Part shown: positions 17,193 to 24,853 of the stretch, one piece after another
How positions within the stretch are numbered: position 1 is the first letter of the stretch
Layout of the letters: the number at the start of each line of letters is the position of its first letter
DNA from: Novosphingobium meiothermophilum
Lineage (GTDB): Bacteria; Pseudomonadota; Alphaproteobacteria; Sphingomonadales; Sphingomonadaceae
DNA length: 64,000 bases
Direction: 5' to 3'
Assembly (NCBI RefSeq): GCF_003171715.1
Contig: NZ_QGHL01000017.1
Span: 124,001 to 188,000 of the forward strand
Made by a program: the position numbers and the translations under genes
The notes under the pieces: model-generated
The model's input: only the letters and a program-made list of their open reading frames with translations
Told to the model about the DNA's origin: nothing
The model's database searches: none

Positions 17193-18637
17193 GCTTGCGT
17201 CCCTTTGGCCGGGCGCTCGGCCGGGGGCTGGCGGCGGCGCTGCTCATCACCGGCCCGGCGCTGGCGCAGGATAACCGGCCCGCCCAGCCTGCTGCCGCAG
17301 CGTCCACCGCGCGCGAGCTGACGCTGAACGATGTGCTGATCTCATCGGCCACGCACGCGCCGCAGATCCTTGAGGCCATGGCCCGCCAGCGGCAGGCCGA
17401 TGCCCGCGCGCTGACAGCCGAAGGGCAGTTCGACCTCGTGTTCAATGCCGAGGCCGATGTCCAGCCGCTCGGCTATTACGATGGCTCCACCGCCAGCGTT
17501 ACCGCCACCCGCCCGTTCCAGAACAACGGGGGCAATCTCTATGGCGGCTACCGCGTGTCGAGCGGCAGCTTTCCCGGCTATGAGGGCAAGCTCATCACCA
17601 ACCAGCTTGGCGAGTTCAAGGTGGGCGCGGTGTTCTCGCTCCTGCGCGACCGGGTGATCGACGAACGGCGCGGGCGGCGCGAACTGGCGCTGGCCGACAT
17701 TGAACTGGCCAGCCTCGACCGCGATTTCGTGGCCATCGGGGTGCAGCGCCGCGCGATCGAAGCCTATCAGTTATGGGTGGCGGCGGGCCTGCGCGTGAAG
17801 ATCTTCCGCGAGCTTTACGAACTGGCCGAGGCCCGGCAGGAATCGATCGAAGGCCAGATCAGGCTGGGCGCAAGGCCTGCCATTCTGGGGATCGAGAACC
17901 GCCAGAACATCGTGCGGCGGCAGGCCCTGCTGGTGCAGGCGGAACAGGCGCTGCAACTGCAAGCCTATGCGCTTTCGCTGTTCCTGCGCGACGGGCTGGG
18001 CCAGCCCATCGTCCCCACGCCCGACCGGCTGCCACCGCGCCTGACCGATGGCGTGGTGCCGCGCCTGGTCGATCAGGGCACGGCCATTGCCGGACGGCCC
18101 GATCTTCAGGCCCTGCTGACGCGGATCGAACAGGCGGGCATCCGCGCGCGTCTGGCGGAAAACGAACTCAAGCCACGGCTTGATCTGAAGGTTGAGGCAT
18201 CGAAGGATCTGGGCCGCGGATCGCCCACGCGCGAACCGGCCGAAGGCATGTTCGGCCTGCGCTTTTCCGTGCCGCTGGAACAGCGCGCCGCCAAGGGCCG
18301 CATTGCCGAAGTGGCCGCAGAACAGGATGCGTTGCAGGTGCGCCTGCGCTTTCTGGAAGAGCAGATCGGGGTGGAGATCGCCAACCTTCGCACGCAGGTG
18401 GCCGCCGCCGAAAAGCTGGCGGGCCTTGCCACGGCCGAGGCCGCGCTGGCCCGGCGCATGGCCGAGGCGGAACGGCGGCGCTTTGCCCTTGGCGCAAGCG
18501 ACTTCCTGCTCGTCAACCTGCGCGAGGAAGCGCTGGCCGATGCCACCGTGCGCGAAATCGACGCCAATTACCGCCACGCCGCCGCGCAGGCCGAACTTGT
18601 GGCCGCACTGGCCGACCGGGAACAACTGAGGCTCTAG
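17189..18637 (+). CDS. TolC-family outer-membrane efflux protein
   Basis: A 482-residue protein with an N-terminal signal (LAAALLITGPALAQ) and two long alpha-helical repeats. The first starts at TLNDVLISSATHAPQILEAMAR and the second ends with AELVAALADREQLRL, as in TolC/NodT-type trimeric channels. It completes the tripartite envelope complex with the two preceding genes. No substrate gene with glycine-rich (RTX) repeats is visible nearby. Confidence 0.88.
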   Translation: MSLRPFGRALGRGLAAALLITGPALAQDNRPAQPAAAASTARELTLNDVLISSATHAPQILEAMARQRQADARALTAEGQFDLVFNAEADVQPLGYYDGSTASVTATRPFQNNGGNLYGGYRVSSGSFPGYEGKLITNQLGEFKVGAVFSLLRDRVIDERRGRRELALADIELASLDRDFVAIGVQRRAIEAYQLWVAAGLRVKIFRELYELAEARQESIEGQIRLGARPAILGIENRQNIVRRQALLVQAEQALQLQAYALSLFLRDGLGQPIVPTPDRLPPRLTDGVVPRLVDQGTAIAGRPDLQALLTRIEQAGIRARLAENELKPRLDLKVEASKDLGRGSPTREPAEGMFGLRFSVPLEQRAAKGRIAEVAAEQDALQVRLRFLEEQIGVEIANLRTQVAAAEKLAGLATAEAALARRMAEAERRRFALGASDFLLVNLREEALADATVREIDANYRHAAAQAELVAALADREQLRL

Positions 18638-18658
18638 CGGGGTTTTCGATCCAGTAGA

Positions 18659-19738
18659 TCAGCCCGCCGTGCGGCACTTCTCCATGGCTTCGCGGGCAAG
18701 CGCTGCAAGGCGCGGCAGTGCCTCGGCGCGTTCCCTTGCCTGCGCGTTCGATGCCGTGCCGCGCAGCACCCGGCCCTTGATCCCGTGGAAAATCGCCGCC
18801 AGACGGAAGAAGTTGAAGGCAAGGTAGAAATCCCAGTTGGGGATGCCTTCCCGTCCCGTTCGCCGGCAATAGGCGGCGATGTATTCGCTTTCCGTCGGCA
18901 GGCCCAGCGGCACGGGATCGGCCCCGCCCAGCCCGGCCACGATATCGCCCGGCATCCGGTACATCATCGCGTGATAGGCAAAATCCGCAAGCGGATGGCC
19001 CAGCGTGGAAAGCTCCCAGTCCAGCACGGCCAGAACGCGCGGCTCGGTGGGATGGAAGATCATGTTGTCGCAGCGGAAATCGCCGTGGACGATGGTGGTT
19101 TCATCGCCTTCGGGGATGGCGGTCGGCAGCCATTCCACCAGCGCGTCCATATCCGGCAGGCGGCCCGCCAGTTCATCTTCCAGATACTGCTTTGACCAGC
19201 GCCCGATCTGCCGCGCAAAGTAGTTGCCGGGACGCCCATAGTCCCCCAGCCCCACGGCCGCGTGATCGACCGAATGGAGCGCGGCGATCACCCGGTTCAT
19301 CTCGTCGAAATAGGCCGCGCGCTGGTCCTTCGGCACTTGCGAGAAAGCCGCGTCCCAGAACACCCGGCCTTCCACCATGTCCATCACGTAGAACGCGCTG
19401 CCGATGACGCTTTCATCCTCGCACACCGCGAAAATCCGCGCCACGGGCACATCGGTGGGATAGAGCGCCTGCTGCACGCGCGCCTCGCGCAGCACATCGT
19501 GCGCGCCCTTGAGCAGCGGCCCCGGCGGCTTGCGCCGCAGCACATAGCGCGCTGCGGGCGTCGTCAGCCGGTAGGTGGGGTTGGATTGCCCGCCATTGAA
19601 CTGCTCGACCACAAGCGGGCCGGCAAAATCTTCGACATTGGCGGCCATCCACTGTGCCAGCGCGGCCTCGTCAAAGGCCACGCGCACCTTGCCCGCGCCA
19701 GTATTGGCCGCGGCCAGATCAGCGCCGGCCCCGCTCAT
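18659..19738 (-). CDS. Phosphotransferase (APH-fold), ACAD10/11- and LvaA-like
   Basis: A 359-residue aminoglycoside-phosphotransferase-fold kinase. FNGGQSNPTYRLTT with LRRKPPG (ATP-binding Lys) comes first, then the catalytic loop VHGDFRCDNMIFH near residue 235 and LDWELSTLGHPLADFAY supplying the metal-binding Asp. These match the kinase half of human ACAD10/11 and the 4-hydroxyvaleryl-CoA kinase LvaA. It would phosphorylate a 4-hydroxyacyl-CoA before elimination. ATG 19738 follows GGAGG and overlaps the stop of the acyl-CoA dehydrogenase gene (ATGA), so both are made together. Confidence 0.85.
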   Translation of the reverse strand: MSGAGADLAAANTGAGKVRVAFDEAALAQWMAANVEDFAGPLVVEQFNGGQSNPTYRLTTPAARYVLRRKPPGPLLKGAHDVLREARVQQALYPTDVPVARIFAVCEDESVIGSAFYVMDMVEGRVFWDAAFSQVPKDQRAAYFDEMNRVIAALHSVDHAAVGLGDYGRPGNYFARQIGRWSKQYLEDELAGRLPDMDALVEWLPTAIPEGDETTIVHGDFRCDNMIFHPTEPRVLAVLDWELSTLGHPLADFAYHAMMYRMPGDIVAGLGGADPVPLGLPTESEYIAAYCRRTGREGIPNWDFYLAFNFFRLAAIFHGIKGRVLRGTASNAQARERAEALPRLAALAREAMEKCRTAG

Positions 19739-20916
19739 TGCGCATTCCTCCAGTCGCGGCGCAGCTTCTTGGCAAGGCTCCACTTGTGGACTTCGGTGGG
19801 ACCGTCATAGATGCGGAAGGCGCGCACTTCGCGGAAGATCGTCTCGACGATGGTCTTGTCGGTCACGCCCGTGCCGCCCATCACCTGCACGCACTTGTCG
19901 GCAATGCGCATCAGCGCCTCGGACACCGCAACCTTGGTCATCGAGCTTTCGACCGTGCCGAGCGAGCCGGTATCGAGCACGCTGGCGCACCAGTCGATCA
20001 TCAGTTCGCACTGCTTGATGTCGATCATGTTCTCGGCCAGCATGAAGCCCACGCCTTCGTGGTCGATCAGGTGCTTGCCGAAGGCCATGCGCCGGTTGAC
20101 ATAATCAACCGCGATTTCCTGCGCGCGGATGCACCCGCCCAGCCAGCGCATGCAGTGCGAAAGCCGCGCCGGGGAAAGGCGGATCTGCGCATACTTGAAG
20201 CCCTCGCCCGCATCGCCCAGCATCTGGTCGGCCGGCACGCGCAGGTTTTCGATGGACACTTCGGCGTGGCAGCCCGGCATGGAACTGTCGATCGTGTTGG
20301 GAACAGCAGTGATGCGGATCGCCGGATCGGGCAGATCCACCAGGAACATGCAGGCCCCGCCCGCGCTGTCGGGATCTTCCGACTTGGCCATGACAATGCC
20401 CACCCTGGCGCCTTCGGCCCCGGTGATGAACGCCTTCCTGCCATTGATGACCCAGTGATTGCCGTCCTTGCGGCAGGTGGTGATCATCATCGAAGGGTCC
20501 GCGCCCGCGCCGTTGAGATCGGCCGGTTCGGTCATGAAGAAGGCCGAACGCGCGCGCCCTTCGACCAGCGGCCTGAGGAAGCGCTCCTTGAGTTCTGGGC
20601 TGCCCACCTTGCCGATGAGATACATGTTGCCTTCATCGGGGGCCTGCGTGTTGCAGGCAAGCATCCCCAGCGGGGTCAGGCCCGACCTGATGAGGATGAC
20701 CGCCGTTTCGCGCTGGTTGAAGTGGCTGCCATCGGGGCGGATATGCGGGGTGAGCACGCCCGCCGCCCGCGCCAGTTCGCGCAGCTCCATCACCAGTTCG
20801 TCGGTCGGCGCGCCATGATGATCGCGGCGGGGGTCCTGTTCATAGGGAAAGACCTTCTCGCGCACGAAAGCCTCGACCCGCGCAGCCATCTCCAGTGCTT
20901 CGGTGCTGATCGTCAT
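19735..20916 (-). CDS. Acyl-CoA dehydrogenase, ACAD11-like
   Basis: A 393-residue acyl-CoA dehydrogenase-fold flavoenzyme. FFMTEPADLNGAGADPS and FITGAEGARVG are the FAD- and acyl-binding parts; QVMGGTGV and FRIYDGPTEVHKWSLAK at the C-terminus follow the ACAD10/11 form. Coupled with the kinase gene, it probably acts on phosphorylated 4-hydroxyacyl-CoA to give the enoyl-CoA, as in mammalian ACAD11 and bacterial LvaAC. ATG 20916 has GGACAGGA just upstream; the reading frame stays open far upstream but crosses a terminator, so longer starts are unlikely. Confidence 0.88.
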   Translation of the reverse strand: MTISTEALEMAARVEAFVREKVFPYEQDPRRDHHGAPTDELVMELRELARAAGVLTPHIRPDGSHFNQRETAVILIRSGLTPLGMLACNTQAPDEGNMYLIGKVGSPELKERFLRPLVEGRARSAFFMTEPADLNGAGADPSMMITTCRKDGNHWVINGRKAFITGAEGARVGIVMAKSEDPDSAGGACMFLVDLPDPAIRITAVPNTIDSSMPGCHAEVSIENLRVPADQMLGDAGEGFKYAQIRLSPARLSHCMRWLGGCIRAQEIAVDYVNRRMAFGKHLIDHEGVGFMLAENMIDIKQCELMIDWCASVLDTGSLGTVESSMTKVAVSEALMRIADKCVQVMGGTGVTDKTIVETIFREVRAFRIYDGPTEVHKWSLAKKLRRDWRNAQ

Positions 20917-21041
20917 GTCCTGTCCCTTTGTTCTGCCCCTGATCGGCCGCAGGGTGTTGCAGGCTGATGCACAGCCGCGCACCTGTTCAAAGGGCTGGGG
21001 TGGGAGTGGGGCCAGTGCAAGGCGAAGCGCAAGGGAAAAGC

Positions 21042-21077
21042 AAAAAAAAGCGGAGCGACGGTTATCCGCCGCTCCGC
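21042..21077 (-). terminator. Intrinsic terminator
   Basis: On the reverse strand, perfect 8-bp arms GCGGAGCG/CGCTCCGC (21070-21077 with 21050-21057) close a 12-nt loop and are followed by eight T (21042-21049). It should end the transcript of the GGDEF-EAL gene before the acyl-CoA dehydrogenase gene. Confidence 0.85.
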
Positions 21078-21186
21078 AGGAAAAGGAACTCTGCCAGGCA
21101 GAGCCCTTCGGGTCGCACGTGCCTGATAGCGGGCCTATGCCGTTCGGAATGTGCGGGACTTCACATTCGTTGGAAAAAATCGGGCA

Positions 21187-21203
21187 ATGCAAACGATTTG
21201 CAT
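21187..21203. promoter_or_regulatory. LacI-type operator-like palindrome
   Basis: ATGCAAA (21187-21193), a CGA centre and TTTGCAT (21197-21203) form a 17-bp palindrome of the TGNAANCGNTTNCA kind bound by LacI-family regulators. It lies between the GGDEF-EAL stop and the terminator at 21042-21077, about 270 bp upstream of the acyl-CoA dehydrogenase start. The rest of this 315-bp gap shows only the terminator. Confidence 0.5.
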
Positions 21204-21231
21204 GGGAGCCGCCCGGCATTGCGCGGGCGAA

Positions 21232-23220
21232 TCAGCCTGCCACGCGCAGCGAGGGCTGACCGCCAGCGGCAAGGCTGGCAGGGCCAGCACGGCGGCTCCG
21301 CGCCACCAGATCATCCAGCGGCATCGGCCGGCCGAAGTGATAGCCCTGCAATTCGTGGCAGCCTGCCGCGCGCAGGAGATTGGCCTGAATCTCGTTTTCC
21401 ACGCCTTCGGCAATCACCTGAAGGTCCAGCCCGCAGGCCAGCGTGATCGCCCCCGTCACCAGCAGCGCAGCCTTGCTGTCAGGCGCCAGACCATCGATCA
21501 GCGACTTGTCGAGCTTGATATGGCTGAAGCCGTAGGAGCGCAGATAGTGGATGCTGGTAAAGCCCGTGCCGAAATCATCCAGCGCCACCGACATGCCCTG
21601 CGCCTTGAAGGCTTCCACCGCGCGCACCACCCTTTCGGGGTTGCTGAGCAGATAGCCTTCGGTGATCTCGAACTGGAGCCGCTCCGGGGCAAAGCCGGTC
21701 TGCTTCAGCACCTGCGCCACCTGCCGTTCGAAGGCCGGATCGCGGAACTGCGCGGGCGAGACATTGACGCTGAGCTTCAGGTCGCCCAGCGGCCCGATGT
21801 CGCGGCAGGCCCTTTCCAGCACGAACAGGCCCAGCGGATGGATCTGCCCCGTCGCTTCGGCAATGTCGATGAACTGATCGGGCGAAAGCGGCCCTTCCGG
21901 GCGGCCCGGCCAGCGCAGCAGCGCCTCGGCCGAAGCGATCCTGCCGGTGCGCGCCTCGACAATGGGCTGGTAATGGACCGAAAACTCGCCCCGGTTCAGC
22001 CCGCTGCCGATCTCTGCCTCGATGGCAAGGCGCCGCAGGCGGCCTTCGTCGAAGCCGGGATCATAGACCGCAATCTGGCCCTTTCCCGCGGTCTTGGCGT
22101 GATACATCGCGGTATCGGCGCGGCGCAGCAGTTCGCGCGGGCGCGCGGCCGGATCGGAATTGGCGGCAAGCCCGATACTGCCCCCCACTTGCAGCACGTG
22201 CCGCTCCACCATGACGGGAAGCGCGATCTCCTCCAGCAGGCGCTGCGCGAGGGCACGGGCCTGCGTGCCCGCGCCGCCGCCGGGCGCTTCGAGGAGCACG
22301 GCAAACTCGTCGCCGCCCACGCGCGCCAGCACGGTATGGGCCGGGCAATGCTGGCGCAGGCGCAGGCAGACATTGCGGATCAGCGCATCGCCCGCCTGAT
22401 GGCCATGTTCGTCGTTCACCGCCTTGAACCCGTCCAGATCGATGAACAGCACGGCCAGACTGTCGGGCGCAAGCTGATCGCCCGCCTCCAGCCGATCGAG
22501 CCGCGACAGCAGCTCGCGCCGGTTGGGCAGGCCGCTCAGCGGATCGGAAAAGGCGATGCGGCGGTTTTCCTCGCTCAGTTTTTCGGTTTCGCGCTGGCGC
22601 AGGCGCAGGATGCGCTGCGACTGGATAAGTTCGGCAAACGAGCGGTTGTAGTTGATCGTCACCACCATCATGCCCACGCTCACGCAGCACAGCACGAAGG
22701 TCTGCGCGAGCATCCGCCCGCCATCGGCCCACGAGAAATAGAACGCGAAGGAAAAGGTGCTGACCAGCGCCACGCGGAGCGCGGCGGCACGGAAGGTCAT
22801 GAGGCAGAACACCGTGCTCACCTCGGTCAGGCCGAGGAAGAAGGTGAGGTTGCTGCGCATGAAGGTGTCGGCCTCCTGATAGAGCCAGACACACCAGCCT
22901 TCATACATCAGTGTCATCACCACCGCGAGCGTGCAGGTTCGGCGCAGGTAATAGGCCACCTGCGCATCGGAAATCCGGGTATCGTCGCGTCGCCGCCACC
23001 ACCAGATACCGCGCGTGGTGGCAATCACGCACAGCAGCAGCGGGGTAAGGACAGTCATCACGATCTGGCCGGAATCGAACGCGGTGATGACGATGGCCGC
23101 CGCGTTCGATACCAGAATGCCGTAAAGCAGCGGCATGTGCCGCGAGAACGAACGAAACTTCGCGCGGTTCAGCTCCGCATCGCTGATGTCCAGCCGGAAC
23201 AGGTCAAGAAACGCGCGCAT
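21232..23220 (-). CDS. GGDEF-EAL cyclic-di-GMP protein, membrane-bound
   Basis: A 662-residue protein. About five or six hydrophobic helices (residues 30-200) form an MHYT/MASE-like sensor region. A diguanylate cyclase domain follows with an intact VGGDEFAVL motif, then a phosphodiesterase domain with an intact SAEALLRWP motif and DDFGTGFTS. Both halves keep their catalytic signatures, so it could make and break cyclic-di-GMP. ATG 23220 has GGGGGA six bases upstream. A sequence resembling the GAANWTTGGTTC operator (AAGATTTGGTTC, 23282-23293) lies 62 bp upstream but matches only 10 of 12 positions. Confidence 0.92.
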   Translation of the reverse strand: MRAFLDLFRLDISDAELNRAKFRSFSRHMPLLYGILVSNAAAIVITAFDSGQIVMTVLTPLLLCVIATTRGIWWWRRRDDTRISDAQVAYYLRRTCTLAVVMTLMYEGWCVWLYQEADTFMRSNLTFFLGLTEVSTVFCLMTFRAAALRVALVSTFSFAFYFSWADGGRMLAQTFVLCCVSVGMMVVTINYNRSFAELIQSQRILRLRQRETEKLSEENRRIAFSDPLSGLPNRRELLSRLDRLEAGDQLAPDSLAVLFIDLDGFKAVNDEHGHQAGDALIRNVCLRLRQHCPAHTVLARVGGDEFAVLLEAPGGGAGTQARALAQRLLEEIALPVMVERHVLQVGGSIGLAANSDPAARPRELLRRADTAMYHAKTAGKGQIAVYDPGFDEGRLRRLAIEAEIGSGLNRGEFSVHYQPIVEARTGRIASAEALLRWPGRPEGPLSPDQFIDIAEATGQIHPLGLFVLERACRDIGPLGDLKLSVNVSPAQFRDPAFERQVAQVLKQTGFAPERLQFEITEGYLLSNPERVVRAVEAFKAQGMSVALDDFGTGFTSIHYLRSYGFSHIKLDKSLIDGLAPDSKAALLVTGAITLACGLDLQVIAEGVENEIQANLLRAAGCHELQGYHFGRPMPLDDLVARSRRAGPASLAAGGQPSLRVAG

Positions 23221-23348
23221 CGCCAGTCCCCCAGGCCGCATGGCAGCCAGAATGGGGCACAGGCATGGCCCGGAGTTAGTGAAGATTTGGTTCTTGCCGC
23301 GGCTAGGTATGCGCCCCTATCGGGCTTTCACCCCGGCACCTGCCCGGA

Positions 23349-24107
23349 TCAGACCGCGGTTGCCCCGCCATCGATCACCATGGCATGACCCGTCACGAAG
23401 CTGGCCGCCGGTGAGCAGAGCCATACCACCGCTTCGGCGATCTCGGCGGCCTGGCCCATGCGGCCCATCGGGGTCATGCCGTCGATCACGGCCTTCATTT
23501 CAGGGTTGGCCACCAGCGGCGCGGTCATCGGGGTTTCGATCACGCCGGGGCACACCGCGTTCACGCGGATGCCCGCGCGCGCCCAGCGCAGTGCGCCGTG
23601 CCGGGCAAGGCCGACCACGCCGTGCTTGGCGGCAGTATAGGCAGGCTGCGCGCCATTGCCGACCAGCCCGTTGATCGAGGCCGTGTTGACAATCGCCCCG
23701 CCGCCCCGCGCCAGCATGATGGCGGCTTCCTCGCGCATGCAGCGCATCACGCCCGAAAGGTTGATCGCAATATCGCGTTCCCAGATCGCGTCGTCATACT
23801 GGTCATCGGTCACGCGGTTGATGCCCGCATTGTTGAACGCGCAGTCCAGTCCGCCGAACCGCTCGACCGTGGCGGCCACCATGGCCTTGACCTCATCGGC
23901 CTTGCTGACATCGCAGGTAAAGAAGGCTGCGGTTCCGCCTGCCGCCTCGATCAGGCTGACCGTTTCGGCGCAGCCAGCGGCGTTGATGTCGCTGACCATC
24001 ACCTGCGCGCCGGACCGGGCGAAAACTTCCGCCGCCGCCCTGCCAATGCCGCCACCCGCGCCCGTCACCAGCGCCACCTTGCCATCGAGACCGTAATTGA
24101 TTGCCAT
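23349..24107 (-). CDS. Short-chain dehydrogenase/reductase
   Basis: A 252-residue classical SDR: TGAGGGIG nucleotide-binding loop (about residues 14-21), NNAG, catalytic NTAS serine, and YTAAK (Tyr/Lys) near 155. It oxidises or reduces an alcohol/ketone with NAD(P). ATG 24107 follows AAGGA. It is the second gene after the NTF2-like gene (24131-24634) on the same strand with a 23-bp gap, so it shares the promoter with operator A. The substrate is unknown. Confidence 0.88.
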   Translation of the reverse strand: MAINYGLDGKVALVTGAGGGIGRAAAEVFARSGAQVMVSDINAAGCAETVSLIEAAGGTAAFFTCDVSKADEVKAMVAATVERFGGLDCAFNNAGINRVTDDQYDDAIWERDIAINLSGVMRCMREEAAIMLARGGGAIVNTASINGLVGNGAQPAYTAAKHGVVGLARHGALRWARAGIRVNAVCPGVIETPMTAPLVANPEMKAVIDGMTPMGRMGQAAEIAEAVVWLCSPAASFVTGHAMVIDGGATAV

Positions 24108-24130
24108 GTGAGGGGTTCCTTCCCGAAAGA

Positions 24131-24634
24131 TCAGGCCGCGCCCGGTTCGGCCAGCGCGATCACGGTCACGCTGCCGTCCTCGCCGACCTGCTCGGTCAGC
24201 ATCGAGGTGACGCGGCTTGCGCTTTCCACGATCCACCAGCGCCCGTCGCGCCGTTCGTAAACGTCATCGTATTCCACCGCGAGGCGCACGATCTGGCGCG
24301 GCCCGGTCAGGATCGTGCGGAAATTGAGCGACCACTTGCCCGTGGCCCGATCCGGCCCGGCAAGCTCGATCTCCCAGTTGGTGGCGTGGTGGATGTCATA
24401 GACCCCGCCATGGCACGCCATCTGCTGGTAAACCGCGACAAAGGCATCGCGATTGTCGAACTCAGGAAAGTTTTCATAGGCAATCCGGATCGGCCCCGGC
24501 GCAAAGCAATCGCGCACGGTTTCCACCTGCTTGAGATCGCAGGCGCGCAGATAGCGGGCCTTGAGCGCGCGTATCGCTTCCTTGTCCTCAAGCGCGGCAA
24601 GCCGCGCGGCAAGGCTTTCAAGCGTGACGGTCAT
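24131..24634 (-). CDS. NTF2/SnoaL-like protein
   Basis: A 167-residue cytoplasmic nuclear-transport-factor-2-like protein (LEDKEAIRALKARYLRACDLKQ, later YDDVYERRDGRWWIVESASRV). Members in degradation clusters are often hydratases, isomerases or lyases of cyclic ketones. ATG 24634 is chosen because GGGAGAG lies upstream; a farther start at 24670 has no ribosome site and overlaps operator A. It leads the operon with the SDR that follows. Confidence 0.8.
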   Translation of the reverse strand: MTVTLESLAARLAALEDKEAIRALKARYLRACDLKQVETVRDCFAPGPIRIAYENFPEFDNRDAFVAVYQQMACHGGVYDIHHATNWEIELAGPDRATGKWSLNFRTILTGPRQIVRLAVEYDDVYERRDGRWWIVESASRVTSMLTEQVGEDGSVTVIALAEPGAA

Positions 24635-24653
24635 GGCCAAGGCTCTCCCGATG

Positions 24654-24687
24654 GATTCGTTATCATTCAACTATAACGCTACGCATA
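24654..24687 (-). promoter_or_regulatory. Operator A: TWTGCGTA-N18-TACGCAWA copy
   Basis: Right arm TACGCATA (24680-24687) is a perfect consensus arm; left arm GATTCGTT (24654-24661) matches five of eight. The 18-nt gap is exact. It lies 20 bp upstream of the NTF2-like gene. The match totals 13 of 16. Confidence 0.45.
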
Positions 24688-24745
24688 TCGCAAGATCAGA
24701 TGCTTGCAACAGGCCATATTCGTATGCACCCTGATTCAGGTGCAT

Positions 24746-24787
24746 GAAAAATGGGCCGCCGCCCTGCGCGTGGCGGAGCGGCGGCCC
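24746..24787 (-). terminator. Intrinsic terminator for TonB receptor gene
   Basis: Perfect 10-bp arms GGGCCGCCGC (24753-24762) and GCGGCGGCCC (24778-24787) with a 15-nt loop are followed on the reverse strand by a short T run (ATTTTTC). It lies 67 bp past the receptor stop codon. Confidence 0.75.
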
Positions 24788-24853
24788 GAAAACCGGTGGC
24801 AGCATGCGATAGCCTCCGAAGGCGGCAAACCCCCGGATGCCATCGGCAGCCTG

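Noticed and set aside
23282..23293. AAGATTTGGTTC upstream of GGDEF-EAL as a fourth glycoside operator
   Set aside because: It matches 10 of 12 positions but breaks the GAA arm, and the gene has no pathway link.
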